From Punica granatum (lineage: Eukaryota > Streptophyta > Magnoliopsida > Myrtales > Lythraceae), in contig NC_045128.1 of assembly GCF_007655135.1 (NCBI RefSeq), positions 17,562,230-17,626,229 on the forward strand: 64,000 nucleotides of DNA, read 5' to 3'. The position numbers and the translations under genes were made by a program. Below the pieces are notes generated by a model that worked only from the letters and a program-made list of their open reading frames with translations, was not told where the DNA came from and did no database searches. This document shows, piece by piece, positions 10,661 to 22,627 of this stretch (the stretch's first letter is position 1; each line of letters starts with the position of its first letter).

Positions 10661-13649
10661 ACCCGAGACACTTGCTCGGGGATCGCGTAAAGCGTTAGGC
10701 GACGTGGTTTGCTTGGCGTTGGGCTTGGATTCCATCACGTGCGGCAGCTGATGACGACCCTCCAGCGTTTGTCCTTCTTTAAACATCGTCGGCTTGGATG
10801 GTGTGGCGCATCCCTCGACGACTTCCGGAGTATCGATAGCACGACCTGTCGCTTGAGACAGATATGAGTCCGTTAAGGAAGAGATGCCCCTTGGGGTTCC
10901 ATGCGCATCGTAATGAAGTTGCTTCATCGGTGCTCTGCCCTTGGGGTGGTAGTGTGTTTGATCTGCCGAAAGCCGGCTTTGCTGCTAGGGCGATTGCTTG
11001 TTGCTCTGCCAGGTGTCGGCTTTATCGCAGGGGCGATTGTAGTTTGCTGGGGATGCCCCGGTCGTGCGATGAGGAACTCGAGCTCTGGGGTAGAGCGCCT
11101 ACGTATCTCGAGGGGTCGGAAATCTGAGTCCGTCGTAGTTCTTGTGTTTGTTGTACCTGTGATCCTGACATCATTAGTAAGTCATGGGATTACTAACGAT
11201 TCGTAAACACAGGTAAAATGAAGTGTTTGTAACGCATGCTCTTCAGTTTCGGGTCGCCTGGGCGACTTGTAGAGAGTTTTTGCTTTGGTGATACGAATGG
11301 GGGTCCCGCTTTCAGAGGCTCCAATGTGAGGCCTCCGGGGCTCCTGTTGGCCTTGCATGGGCATATCGAGACGTTCTCAAAAGTGCCCAAGCGGCTCTAT
11401 CGGTTGTTTGACGCGCCCGTGAGCTTAGGACCCTTCTCATCAGGGTGCCGTAGGGCGGCTGCATTTGTAACCCGCATGGGAAATTTTTTTGTTCAAATTT
11501 GGTCAGACCTCGGTCTAGTCATTTCCAGAGTGTTATGACTAGACTCTCGGAAAGAGATGTCTAGGATTTTGGCTCTGTGGTAGCCAATTGAAGGGTGGCT
11601 GTGACCCATTTTCGAGTTGTGCAATGACAAAGAGAAAAGAGAAAGCTTGGGGAGCACGTTGCCCAAGGCTGAAAGGATACACGGGTTCACGCCTGCCGTG
11701 AGATGTACCCCCCTCTTCTTTCTACTTCTTGTCCTGTAGGCTATTGCGAAGTACTCAGATGGGGTGCCTGCTTGTGCACCGTTCTTGAGGAAGAAATCAC
11801 CTAGGACAGTTGAGCTGCGTTGGGGAGCCGATCGGGAATCGTGTTGGAGTAGATAACCTGGCCATTTCCCTTGGGGATACCTGGACCGCGCAGTGTGCGA
11901 AGGCCCAGGGTGACTGTTTTGTTCATCTCTCATTTTACTCTCCTTTTGCTACGGTCACCCACCTCGGGGCCGTACCTCTCAACCTAAAGGGGATGAACTC
12001 TCCTTTTGCCATGACCGCCCGCCTCGGGATTTTCAGTCGTGCCTCTCTTTTGCCCTAACTTTTGCCTAGATCGCCCCGAGGGGTTTTCGACCTAGCAGGC
12101 TCGATTCTTTTGTCTCTCGAGTTTGCAAGGGCGAAGGGTTCGAATAATTCGACCTCCGAGTGCGTTACGTTCTGTCTTCGTCGAGCAGTTGCGTCTGCTG
12201 CTACCCCTTTTTGTCGGGGTTTATTGATTTCTTTTGGATTGGGGGCGCCGGTACTTTTGGTGAACCTCGGCGTTGCCTCGTTTTTTGTTGGCGAGTTTTT
12301 CCCGCTTCTTTTCTCTCTCTCTTCTCTTCTTTGTTGGCGGGTTTTTCCCGCATGTTTTCGCTCTTTTTCTTTTTCGCAGCTGGGGTCTGTATTGTGCCCC
12401 TTGGATTTGTTTGAAACTCCTCGACTTTGCATCACCGAGGCCGCTTTAGTTTGCTTAGCCCCGTGGAGACTTGATGTACTTCGTTGTCCTGGCCCAATTT
12501 TGTGATGGCTGGTTTTCTCAGAAGTCTGATTCTTGTGCACTCGAAAGTCGAACTTCGCATCTTTGTCCTTGCAAACTTTACAAGTCCTTTCCCCTATTTT
12601 CTAAAACGAAAACAAAATTGCCCCAGGAGTGTGGGTGACCAAGGTTGCCTCCCCGTGAATGTTGGACGGGGATGCCCTGATCTTTGTAGCCTGTGTCGGG
12701 AGTCTTGTACGATTGCCGCTCCCGATCGTGCGTTGTCGCTCCCGTGGAGGGTGCCCCTTAGAGGATAGGCGCTCTTGAAGCCGATTGTGTCCTACCTCAG
12801 GGCTTATCGTTGCATGCTGTCAGTGATGGGTCTTTACAGTGGGGAAGGCCCGATTTGCCCTGAGGTGCCGCTCGATCTCGATGGAGACGCATGCTTCGAG
12901 GTTGATTGGTTTGTTCGATTGTCGGAAACCTCCCTCGTCGAAGTATGAGGAAAGGGTCCGAGAGGAATTCTCAGGGAGATGTGAACCTGTGTATCGTTCT
13001 TTGCCTGTGACCGGCGTGTCCCTGTGAGAGATGACAAAGAAGATGATGCATTAGGTGATTGATCGGTGGAATATGTGGTAAGAAATGTGGAGTGGACCCA
13101 TAGGAAAATTCCCTTGTCCAACGTGCGACCTATGGGGTGCCGCGCGTGGGGGACACTCAATTCCGAGATCTAGTCATCGCCACCCTGGAGTGGGCAACCC
13201 GTGGCTAGGGGCTGCATAGGTGTACTTTCCTCGATTGCGGATTGGCATGCGCAGCCGTCCTAGGGAAGGCTCGAGGAGCCGGATCCCATGAGGACAGACG
13301 AATCGAACAATTCCGACAGAACCAACAGGGTATCTTCGGGGCTGTCTTAGTACGCCCGTGATGGGTTTGTTCATGCTGGGAGCTTGTTTGGGAATGCATA
13401 TAAATGTAAAAGAGAGTTTAGGGAAGAGTGCATGTTGCCCCAGTGGCTGGTTGATGGCCACAGTGGAGGGTGGGCAGGGATCATTCTTCGGTCGGAGATG
13501 TGACCGTACTAGTGACTTTCGCGGCAGGTGGGCAGGGCCAGGCTCTGTTCGTCGGAGCTGTTACTTGTGATCTTTTGCGGTTGAAGGATTAGACTTGCTC
13601 CTCGGAGTATCGCTTGGATGAATTTGAATCCAAGTCGATTTTGGATTTT
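10661..13649 (-). other. Unassigned internal sequence of element 1
   Basis: About 3 kb lies between arrays A and B. Its counterpart in element 3 (52960-56190) aligns along most of its length, but open frames are not conserved between them. A Lys/Arg-rich minus-strand frame at 12055-12540 in element 1 matches only a short frame in another register in element 3. No known domain is recognised. It holds a strongly pyrimidine-rich stretch near 12281-12385 with E2F-like sites. It may be the remains of coding sequence too decayed to read, or a non-coding insert as in large retrotransposon derivatives. Confidence 0.5.
12298..12351. promoter_or_regulatory. E2F-like motif cluster in internal region 1
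   Basis: TTTCCCGC occurs at 12298-12305. TTGGCGGG (12334-12341) followed by TTTCCCGC (12344-12351) forms an opposed pair around a T run, a small palindrome GCGGG-TTTTT-CCCGC. Both fit E2F consensus forms TTSSCGSS and TTTSSCGC. Element 3 has the pair twice (54688-54705 and 54726-54743). Binding is inferred from sequence only. Confidence 0.4.
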
Positions 13650-14045
13650 AGATGAGCCTGAAAGCAGTAAATGCGAGGTGTCAAATCCTGAAAGCAGTAA
13701 ATGCTAGGCCGGAGCCCAAAAGCAGTAAATACTGGGCCGGGGCCTGAAAGCAGTAAATGTAGGACCGAGGCCCGAAAGCAGTAAATGCAGGACCGATGCC
13801 CGATGAGGGGCCGAAACCCAAAAGTGGGGCCGGAGCCTGATGCAGGGCCGAAACCCAAAAGTAAACACAGGGCCAGAGGCCGATGTAAGGTCGAAGCCTA
13901 ATGCAGTAAATGCGAGGCCGAAGCCCGATGCAGGGCTGGAGCCCGATGCAGGGCTGGAGCCCGATGCGGGGACGAAGCCCGATGCAGTAAATGCGGGGCC
14001 GGAGCCCGATGCGAGGCCGAAGCCCGATGCAGTAAATGCGGGGTG
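13650..14045. repeat. Tandem array B of element 1
   Basis: Short variable units contain AGCAGTAAATGC, GGGCCGGAGCCCGATGC and GGCCGAAGCCC in changing order, with repeat lengths of roughly 17-18 and 27 bp. It is open in several frames on both strands (13681-14109 minus, for example), giving low-complexity peptides that are not convincing genes. Array B is expanded in element 3 (56190-56800) and absent from element 2, where a deletion removed it. Confidence 0.8.
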
Positions 14046-14849
14046 ATAGGAAAGTGCAAGAAATGCGAAAGCAAAGGTCAATGCTGAGGAATAACGCAAG
14101 GCGCTGCAATGCGGTGACGCTGATTTGCTTGCGGTCTTGCTTTGTGGAGCAGGAATGGGGACTTAGTGTTGAAATTCCAAGGAGCTGGATGGATGGGAGA
14201 CGTTTGTTGTCTCATTTGTGGTCAATCAGTATTCAGGCTGTCTTCTTGTGTAGAATTTCCTACAATGGGAAAAGAAAACAATGAAGGAGCAAACTATATT
14301 CGCGATTTCAGCGTAAAGGCGTAGGGGATTGAACTAGCCTGGTAGGCGTCGTCCGAGCGCACTGAGACATGCACAAGGTGTGTCGAGGATGCGTGCATGG
14401 GCAAGGTAGGGGTGTGCTCGCACGACGCGGAAATGGCACGCTTAGTTGTGCTGATGGAAGCACTTGTAGCATAGAGGGACGTGTGCTCAACCATGCAATG
14501 ACATAATCGATTGCGCGGGATTAATGGGGAGTTAGTGTTGCCTGGATGGTTGGCCCTTGAGCTACTGATCGTCTCGCTGTGGATGAAGGGTGAGGACCAC
14601 GAGAGGTCCACCTGCAAAGGCTGTCACAACTTTGTCTACCGTGTGGTAGTGTTAATCGTTGTGTAAAACAGTGAATGGATAGGATGCATGCAGTGCGTGA
14701 GTTTTCAAAGGCTAATGTTGTCGTTCACATTGACTCGAAAGGTTCAAAGTACAATGCAAATTTTGTAAAACAGAGCCTTAAGCTGATTTGCCACCACACT
14801 CGAGGTTTGAGTGAGCGCGGCCTCGGAAAGCATCGGTTCTAGGCGAGGG
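14046..14849 (-). other. Unassigned internal sequence of element 1
   Basis: This is single-copy within the element, between array B and the decayed coiled-coil segment. The part from 14323 on is shared with elements 2 (from 32157) and 3 (from 57081), with element 1 clearly the most diverged. No domain is recognised. Confidence 0.4.
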
Positions 14850-15040
14850 CCTTGCGGAGATATCTATCCTAGAGTTCATGTATGGTCCTCCACGAGCCCT
14901 CTTCCTAGACATCTCCAGGGCGGCGTTCGCTCAAGCGAGCTCCTGACCGCATCTCTGCATCTTGGCACGGGTTTGGGAGAGCTCCCTCTAAGGTGGTTGG
15001 CCGGCGAGTTCTTCATCTCTCAGCGACCTCTCGGTGATCA
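14850..15040 (-). pseudogene. Decayed coiled-coil segment, possible gag remnant
   Basis: On the minus strand one frame reads a short heptad-like stretch with ELSQTRAKMQRCGQELA, then an in-frame TGA (14931-14933), then an alanine-rich helix ending in the basic cluster SRKRARGG. Elements 2 and 3 have the same reading and the same stop at 32745-32747 and 57669-57671. The N-terminal position after the leader and the coil-plus-basic character would suit part of a plant gypsy gag or an extra upstream ORF, but similarity to a named family cannot be shown here. The stop lies in a GCTTGA context and could come from C-to-T change, but this is inference. Confidence 0.35.
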
Positions 15041-15199
15041 AACCTAGTGTTGATGAGGTCGATCATGTTGTCCCGGAATATACACCATTCGCGTTCTGTG
15101 GCGGGTCGGTGAGGTCTTCGTGTGTTGGCGGACTCTGTCGAGGTGCGGGCGGGAGGCCGAGCAAGGCGTCCCTTACCAAGACGACAGGAAAATCCGCTT

Positions 15200-15743
15200 A
15201 GGACTTGTCAACATGAGTGACATCCTAATTTTTGAAAATTGCATGATGCATGAGTGCGAAGAGAGTAAATGCCCACGGCTTAATAGAAATTACATGTACA
15301 TCGCTCTTGAAATGGAAAAGACTCAAATGGCTCGCAGGCCGACTCGATGGACTGTTGTCGGAGTCGGGTTGAAGGCTTGCATGGAGGCATAACACGATGC
15401 ATGGTTTGGTGCTACAGGGACCGTGCCATCTACGGATGGGGGCTCCCGACTCAAGGGTGTGAATTCCTTGAAATCGAGCAATGATCTTTGGGGGTCGGTT
15501 CGGTGGCATAGCCGACTCGATCCGTTCCCTTACTCGGAACCTCTGACTAACATAGCTTCCTACTTTGGCGCCCGTGGGATTTTGGACGAGGTACCTAAAG
15601 CTAGCATGATATGCAATGCATGCATGAAATAAATGTGCATAAGTAGATAAGCGGTAAAAGACGGAAAGCAGTAAATAAACAAGCAAGCAAGCAAACGGGA
15701 TTGAGCCCGAACCCTCTAAATGTCCCCAGTGGAGTCGCCAAGC
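15200..15743 (-). other. 5' leader of element 1
   Basis: The leader between the primer-binding site and the first degraded frame contains a block with CCCGACTCAAGGGTG near 15447-15461. The same block is found at 33196 and, inverted, in the leader of the plus-strand element at 63827-63845. The leader is thus shared by families A and B. No long frame is conserved. Confidence 0.5.
15722..15740 (-). other. tRNA-Arg primer-binding site of element 1
   Basis: On the minus strand this reads TGGCGACTCCACTGGGGAC, three bases (GCT) after the LTR end. It is complementary to the 3' end of a plant tRNA-Arg whose acceptor ends in GGAGTCGCCA, with about one mismatch to the form I know. tRNA-Arg priming is a mark of Ogre elements. 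The same site occurs at 63537-63555 and, mutated, at 33484-33501. Confidence 0.8.
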
Positions 15744-16631
15744 TGTGCGCACCCGAATTTTATGTCGTCGGGGCACGCATACGCGAAGCCTATGCAACGC
15801 GGCTTGGGGAGTGTCCACCTTCCCTGGGACACGCGACGGACATGCGTGAGAAGGAGTCGCCACTTACTGTTTACGACCCATAGGTCGAGGGCCGTTGAGT
15901 CACCCAGGTCTAGGGGTACGGGGTACACCTAAATGCTAAGGCAATGGTCATGCGGAATCGAAAATTCCGAATTCGGGGGTTCTATTACGTGTGAGCCTAT
16001 ATCCCGCACGCCCTTTCAGTACTCTAGTTTGTTAGGCTTGCCGTTTTGTTTTATTCACCGCGTGATTTAGGGTTGCACTTGACTCGCCCATTTTGACACT
16101 GTAAAATCAATGAATTGATCAAGTTGGGCCAATAATCCGAAAGATGAGTAGGCTTGTGCGTCGAGCTTACTCATCTCTTGGTAACAATGGACCGACTTGA
16201 CTGGTTCGACACTCGGACCTCTCGCTTGCCGATCGGGGATCCTTGCAAATGAGTGAATGTGCAAATAAAATCCTCGCAATATTCTCTCAAATAATTACAA
16301 AGTATAACTGAATAAGTAAATGGATCCCGATCGGTTTGCATTGGGCCAATATTCCACTCCAGCTCTCCGTGTATTTTGAATAACCGATAAGTAAATTAAG
16401 GCAACGCGGGCTCAAGGAGCCGGGGGTCGGGGCCGATCGTTCCAACGGTTTGCAGGAGAACCGGTTGACTCCCACTGTAACCGTTGGACCGATCGAGCTC
16501 CCGGGTGATATCTAAACCCGTTTCATGGATCCAATCCAAATTGCCTTCCACATAGGCCATATTTGAAGTATGACGGTGAATCGAGGCTAGATCCCATTCC
16601 GCACTCGGGTTGCACGCGCTCAGTGAATTAG

Positions 16632-16675
16632 GAGGCGTTGGACCTCGTGTTCGATGGTTCGGGGCGTTGGACCTC
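16632..16675 (-). other. Micro-hairpin pair (family A, minus strand)
   Basis: The minus strand carries GAGG/CCTC around TCCAACG (16632-16646) and a second copy at 16661-16675 in which one arm has changed, giving GAGG against CCCC and one broken pair. Confidence 0.5.
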
Positions 16676-18570
16676 GTGCAACACGTAATTTATGGGTTCA
16701 GGCCCGAACCGCGACAAATTAGCAAAGATAAGTGGAATACAAAAGAAAAATGATAAAACTAACGAAAAACAGACAACCACTGACAAATAGAAGCGATACA
16801 GACAAATGGTGTATTGGGTCGAGTGTACGTGATTTAATCAGTTATTAACCGGGGTTGATTAAAAAACAATGCGTCTATCCTAGGCAAACATAGATGGTGG
16901 GCTAGAATATGGTTCTAAGCCGATTATGTGTGTGAATTTGTTTTAAGATTCTTATTCAGTGAGATGACACCGCGGTTTCACCGAATTAGCCAAACTCGTA
17001 TTTTGACTCTAGATTGGAATCTAATATTCCACCTACCCATTATCTAATGTTCGTTTAAGTCGAGTGCATGATTAATCCGATTCTTCGTATTTTGTAACTG
17101 AAATAAAATGTTCACCACCGAATCTACGATAGGAAGACAGAACCACCAAAAGTGAACAGAATGGGCCGTGCGAATGAAACTCGCACCTGAACGAGTTGCC
17201 CTTTCTCGCCCATAGATCTAGGTGTTTCCAACTCCCTAATGCCTAGGATATCGGTGAATCTCGGAATGACGATTATGCCCTTGGATAATAAAACGTGTGA
17301 TGTTCGTGTACAAATTGAAGATCATGTGACACGAAGAAGTCTAGGGAGGACTCGCGCGTCTCGACTCGAGCCGCCTCAAATCGGGCTCGGACTCGAGTCG
17401 TAGCACGCGAGTACTCGCTAGACGTCGATTCTATTCGTGTTACACGTCTTGGTGTTTTGAAATTGTGGGCTTTTTAAGGAAAATGGCATTCTCGCCGTTC
17501 CGTGAGCCATCGACGCGCTTACGAATTAATAATCAATTTATCCAATTATTTAGTCCAAGATGATTTAATTAACCGAATGATACGTCCCGTTTCTCACATT
17601 TGTGGAATGGTTTAATGATTGAGACCTCAAACCTCAATTGTTATGGATCAATGAAATGATTGTTCGATATTAACGTATCTAGCATACGAATTAACATGAA
17701 ACCAACGATTAAATGAAAATGGTGATTACAATCAATTCCAAGAGTCGGTTTTGACCATTTCTTGCATGCATAAAACATCAAACACGATGACAACGTACAT
17801 TTTTTACATAGCCGGTGCCGCCATGATCTTAGGATCGCAATTAAACATACAAACAAGCACAAACACGATATTTAGATAAATCGATAAAACGGTACCGACT
17901 CATGGGAAGTGAAAAATGTAAAAACTCGGGAAACGACTTGAGTCGGGGAAAGGACGCCATCCATGGCCCGAGGAAGCCAAGAGGGGCTCTCGGCCACCTC
18001 CCTTGGGGTGAGGCCGAGAGGCTCCTTTGGCTTGTCCGATCCAACGATGTCTCCTCGACTCCGATTCAAGCTATTTCCCGACATGCTAGTACTATATACA
18101 ATGAAGACATGCATAATACGATGTAAAAACACATAAAAACATAAACTTGCATGCGAATCGGTCATGGACCGCCTTATCGCCTCACAAACGCAAAGAAAAC
18201 GTAAAAGTCCTAACTTCTCTGAGTTGGGAATGATTATACCTAGCCCCGAGATGCGGGAAAAGTCGAGGAAAGCCGGAAAAAGGGCTTGGGAAGTCGGTTC
18301 TGCCCCCTGGAATGAACAGACCCGAATCAGTGAAGTCGGGTCGGCGGTAGACCCGACTGGCAGTCCGACTTGTCGGGGCTGTACCGGTTGATCGGGATGG
18401 AATTTTCGTGCGGGGCCAATTGCATTGGATTCCCAAGAGACCAAGGATCGCGTCTGCGGTGGTTTCGGGAGGAGAGCACGCGTAGATTTTCCGGAAATCA
18501 AAAACAAAGTAGGGTCAGTAAAAAAAGACAGACCCAGTCGAGTCAAAACAGACCCGACTGGCACCCGATG

Positions 18571-18573
18571 AAG
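18571..18573. other. Deletion junction between opposed LTRs
   Basis: The sequence changes from minus-strand LTR to plus-strand LTR at AAG (18571-18573). Copy 2 has AAG at both corresponding points (36419-36421 and 38444-38446), and the 2,025 bp between them are absent here. Three bases of microhomology point to end joining. Confidence 0.75.
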
Positions 18574-19666
18574 TTTCAGATTGTCTTTCGGAGTTCGTCT
18601 TGGTCTCCCGAGTGGATCCCGAGCAGGAGAAAGGGCCCCTTTTTGCACAGAAACGTGGCCAGAGACCCTTTTAATGAACCGTCAGTGCACGAAATTTGCG
18701 CCAATCAATCTCAAGGACTTCAAGGGCTTGGGAGATAAACCCCGATCGCATTGCATAATCCATTTAGGTTTCCCGAGTACCATTCCGGTAATAAAAGGGC
18801 CCCTTTCACGGGGAATCTTGTGCTCAGAGCTCATTCGGGGAAATGTTGACGTCCGAGCTTCACACCACTCACTTCCTATAACTCCGAGGACTAGGGAAAT
18901 CATTTCGCCTCGGGTCAAGCAAGTCAATTAGGTCTCCCGAGTGACATTTCAGTGGTCCCAAACGCCTCTCGGCAAACCTTCGAGACTCGTTTCTAACAAA
19001 CGGAGATCGCAGTGGTCTCCGAACACATCAAAACACTTGGGAAACACTGAGAAAGCCCCGTTCGCGGATTCCTAGGTCATCTTCGGTTATCGATCTCCAA
19101 CCGGGGTCAGTGAGTAAACCGTTCTGCCCAAAGCACAAAGTACACCGACACGAGCGGTACAGCACGTAGAGGTGAGAACATGCGACAGAAGCGGACAACT
19201 TCGCTCCGATTATCCAAACGGAGCAAAACCGGCTTTTGAGTGCCTGGGCTACCCGAGCATTTACTTACACGGAGCATGTCAATATTAGGCTCATTAAAAT
19301 CGCATTCGCACGTATATCAATAATTCGCCATTCAAATGAGCCACGAAAATCAAACGCGCAACCAATCGAGCCCCGAGCTTCTTCCAGTTTTCTTTCTAGT
19401 CAAGTGGGACCCTTGAGCTAGCCAAATCAAGCCGAGCCAAGCCAAGCCGCAAGCCATGGCTTTTCTCTAGAAGCAAGCCAAATGAGCCTCCACCACACAT
19501 TTTCAAAATATCTTCTTACACCCATCACTTCCCTTCTCCCATCCATCACCTCCCATCACCATTCAAGACAACTTCCCCACCCTCATCTTCCCTCCAAAAA
19601 TTCGGATGCCCTAAGCACCATTTAATTACACTTAACTTCACTCAATCTTGTCATTAAGCTTGCCTT

Positions 19667-19672
19667 TATAAG
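19667..19672 (+). promoter_or_regulatory. TATA box of plus-strand family A LTR (copy 1)
   Basis: TATAAG in GCCTTTATAAGCCC, followed by CATCATTAACTTAATCAC and then CTCTCTAGC within about 50 bp, which resembles a Y patch. The copy at 39450 is identical around the box. Confidence 0.5.
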
Positions 19673-20420
19673 CCCATTGCATCATTAACTTAATCACAAC
19701 TCTTCTTGCATATCTCTCTAGCTTTCTCACTCTAGGAGAACATCCCAAATCCTCTCCAACTTCAGCAAATTCCAGAATTCGTGCAGCCCCTCCTCAACCC
19801 AAAAACAGGGCAAAAACAAGGCCAAACCAATCTCGTTTTCCGGCGACCGCCACTCAACCCAAACCAAACTTGACCAAACTTCATATCCCACATGTTTTCG
19901 ACCTCCTAAGTCCATTTCCGACCTTAGATTTTTCATTTGAAGCTCCCAGCACCTCGTTCCAGCTCTATCTAGAAACAGTCCCTTAAGCGTTTTCCCGGTT
20001 TTTAGGCGAGTTCGTCCCTCTCGACTTAAGCAAACTCAACCAAACTTCATATCCCACATGTTTTCGACCTCCTAAGTCCATTTCCAAGCTTAGTTTTTGC
20101 ATTTGAACCCTCTAGCCCCGCGTTCCAGAGTTGAGCAAAATCGGGTTTCACGGGTGCATCCCGGGCTTCCTCGATGTCTTCTCCATCTCACGACTAAGGC
20201 GAGTCGTGCCATCATTTTCTAAGGGTTCCTCATGACCCTCACTCTCCCCTGTGACAAGGTGGTTGCGTGCCGAGAGCCGTTCAACCATGCACCTCCGCCA
20301 TTTCTCTCCTTTCTCCCTTCTCAGATCTTTCCAGTTTTTACCGGTTTTCTTTGCATCTTCCAGGACATTATAGGCATGCAATCCTAACGAAACCTCCACA
20401 GGCATGATCCTCATTCAGTT

Positions 20421-20870
20421 AGGAGTCCAATGCCACCGATCTTGCACCAAAAGACCACCGGGAGCCTCCCGTAGAGTCGTTTCTTCATCGGGTGCCAGTC
20501 GGGTTTGTTCCTCTGGTTGTCTTTTCTAACCCGAACCTTGCAGGAACATACAGGTCAGTTCGGGTTGAATCTTGCTACGAGCCACCTATCACCGTGATCT
20601 TCACTCAGTTAGGAGTCCAATGCCACCGACCATGCACCAAAAGACCACCGGGAGCCTCGTGTAGACCCGTTTCTTCATCGGGTGCCAGTTGGGTATGTTT
20701 ATCCCGACTGGGTCTGTCATTTTTTACTAACCCGACTTTGTTTTTGATTTTCGAAAAATCTACACATGCTCTCCTCCCGAAACCATCACAGGCGCGATCC
20801 TTAGTCTCTTGGGAATCCAACGCAACTGGTCCCGCGCGAAAATTTCATCCCGATCAACCGGTACAGCCCC
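20421..20870 (+). repeat. Imperfect ~190-200 bp repeats inside family A LTR
   Basis: Related units begin at GGAGTCCAATGCCACC near 20421 and 20611, and a weaker unit at about 20811. Each carries ACCGGGAGCCTC or a relative and then GTGCCAGT-GGGT. Matching units occur at 40204, 40394 and about 40594, and inverted at about 36274-36690. They resemble the 192-bp units of family B in their GGGAGCCTC and CCAGTCGGGTCTG motifs. They lie downstream of the TATA box. Confidence 0.6.
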
Positions 20871-22622
20871 GACAAGCCAGACTGCCAGTCGGGTCTGCCC
20901 GTCGACCCAACTGCACCGGTTCGGGTCTGTCCATTCCAGCCGAGTCTCCCGACTCCCTTTGCCACTTCTCCGACTCCTTCCTCGTGTTCCGAGGCTAGGT
21001 ATAACCTCTCTACGACTTAGAGGAGTTAGGTCTTCAATATTTGCTTGTCGTGGGATGACAAGGTGGTTGATAACTATATTACATGCAAGTTTCGTTTTTT
21101 TTTTCATTTCCGTGCATATGTACATCATTCATCATGCACATACATCGTTATATTACATGCATCATGGCTGGAAATGATTAAAGTCGGGGTAGAAGAGACC
21201 ACACGGTCCGGTAGAGCCATGGGAAATCACGGCTAGAGCCCATGGGAGGGAGCCGCGGGGTTCCTTTGATTCACCGAGACTAAAATGGTCTCTCCTTCCC
21301 CGAAATTAGTTGCTTCCCATGACTTTATCGTTGTTTATTGCATGTGATGTGTTATTATGACGGGAAAAGACTTAAATCGGGGTCGAAGAGGCCGTCTTGA
21401 CCCATGTGAACCATGGAAACTCACGGCCATTCTTGAGGGAATGTGGCCGAGAATTTCTTCGGACCACACGGGTCCAAGGAAGCCTCTTTCATTTCGAAAT
21501 AGGTCGGTTCCTGTGTTTTCACGTTTTACCATTGCATGGATCGACGCCGTTTTATTGATTCCTTTATATATGTATTGTATGTGTTTGTTTGTGTGTCCGC
21601 TCGCGTTTCGAGATCTTGGCGACGTCGGTTTCCTTTTATTTTCGTCGAAACATGTGTTATTAACGTGCTTGACGTATTATGCATGCAAGGAATGGCTCGA
21701 ATCAACGTGGGAGACCACCCGTGATCCAAGGTGGGTCAAGGAGACCTCTCGACCTAGTTCTTTGGAAGATGGCCGAGTGCTCCTTGACCCCTCCCGGATC
21801 TAGGATGGTCTTCTTCGTCGCTTCGGACTCATTCCTTGGAATTGAGTGCACTTATGTTCGTGTTTTATCGCTAGCCATGTATTAGTTTCATGATAGATAA
21901 ATTGATTTTGGACCATTACCCATTAAATCCATAATACCTATAATATAAGATCACCACCACCGAATAATTTCACAAATGGGATAAACGGGACGTGTCATTC
22001 GATTAATTAAATCACTCGGACCAAATAATTGGATAAATTGATTATTCATTCATAAACGCATCGATGGTTCACGGAACGGCGGAAATGCCCTTTTCTTTAA
22101 AAGCTCACAATTTCAAAGCACCGAGACGTGTAACACGAATAGAATCGTGTCTAGCGAGTACTCGCGTACTATGACTCGAGTCCGGGCCCAATTTGAGGCG
22201 ACTCGAGTCGAGACGCGCGAGTCCTTTTTAGACTTCTTCGTGTCACGCGATCTTTAATTTATATGTGAACCACACACGTTTTACCGATCAAGGGCATAAT
22301 CGTCATTCCGCGATCCACCGATATCCTAAGCATTAGGGAGTCGGAAACACCTCGATCTATGGACGGAAAAAGGCGACTCGTTCGGGTGCGAGTTTCATTC
22401 ACACGGCCCATTCCGTCCACTTTTGGTGCTTCTATCTCCCTATTGTAGATTCGGTGGCGACCATTTTATTTCTGTTGCGAAACAAGAAAAACCGGATTAA
22501 TCACGCATTCGGCTTAATCAAACATTAGTTAATAGATAGGCGGAATGCTAGATTCCAATCTAGAGTCAAAATACGAGTTTGACTAATTCGGTGAAACTGT
22601 AGTGTCACCTCACTGAATAAGA

Positions 22623-22627
22623 ATTCT
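22623..22627. repeat. Target-site duplication ATTCT, left
   Basis: ATTCT lies immediately before TGTCAGCACC at 22628 and is repeated at 27915-27919 directly after the LTR end. A perfect 5-bp duplication fits Ty3/gypsy integration. Confidence 0.9.

Larger units (their letters stand above)
9414..15743 (-). mobile_element. Element 1 internal region (non-autonomous Tat/Ogre-like)
   Basis: The 6.33-kb region lies between a polypurine tract (9414-9427) and a tRNA-Arg primer-binding site (15722-15740), so it is a complete internal region read on the minus strand. In element order it holds a leader (15743 to about 15200), a decayed coiled-coil segment (about 15040-14850), unassigned sequence, tandem array B (13650-14045), unassigned sequence (13650-10661) and tandem array A (10660-9570) beside the polypurine tract. 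I see no zinc knuckle, protease, reverse transcriptase YxDD, RNase H or integrase motif on either strand. The element therefore depended on proteins supplied by others, or lost its genes before it spread. Confidence 0.75.
15744..18573 (-). mobile_element. 5' LTR of element 1 (family A), first 2.8 kb
   Basis: It starts at 15744 with TGTGCGCACCCGAA (reverse complement of the LTR end) beside the primer-binding site. It matches 33505-36421 over its length and then breaks at 18573, where it joins the plus-strand LTR. About 1.56 kb of this LTR that would follow, as seen at 36422-37984, is deleted here. The final 762 bp of the LTR reappear at 29215-29976 beyond the inserted LTR, so this LTR is also the 3' LTR of element 2. 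Confidence 0.8.

Noticed and set aside
9462..10671. Long minus-strand open frames (392 and 368 codons) with GSIPVSNSCSGPSRF-type repeats
   Set aside because: They lie in tandem array A, whose 29-bp unit lacks stops in every frame on that strand. Several frames are open over the same bases and the frames are not kept in elements 2 and 3.
12055..12540. Lys/Arg-rich 161-codon minus-strand frame that could pass for a nucleic-acid-binding gag part
   Set aside because: The composition follows from a pyrimidine-rich plus strand. The frame is broken and shifted in the matching region of element 3, and no zinc knuckle or helix pattern is seen.
9414..15743. Search for gag-pol domains in the internal regions
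   Set aside because: No YxDD, aspartic protease, HHCC integrase or CCHC motif was recognised by eye on either strand. A profile search (HMMER with plant Ty3/gypsy domains) would be decisive; significant hits would overturn the non-autonomous call.
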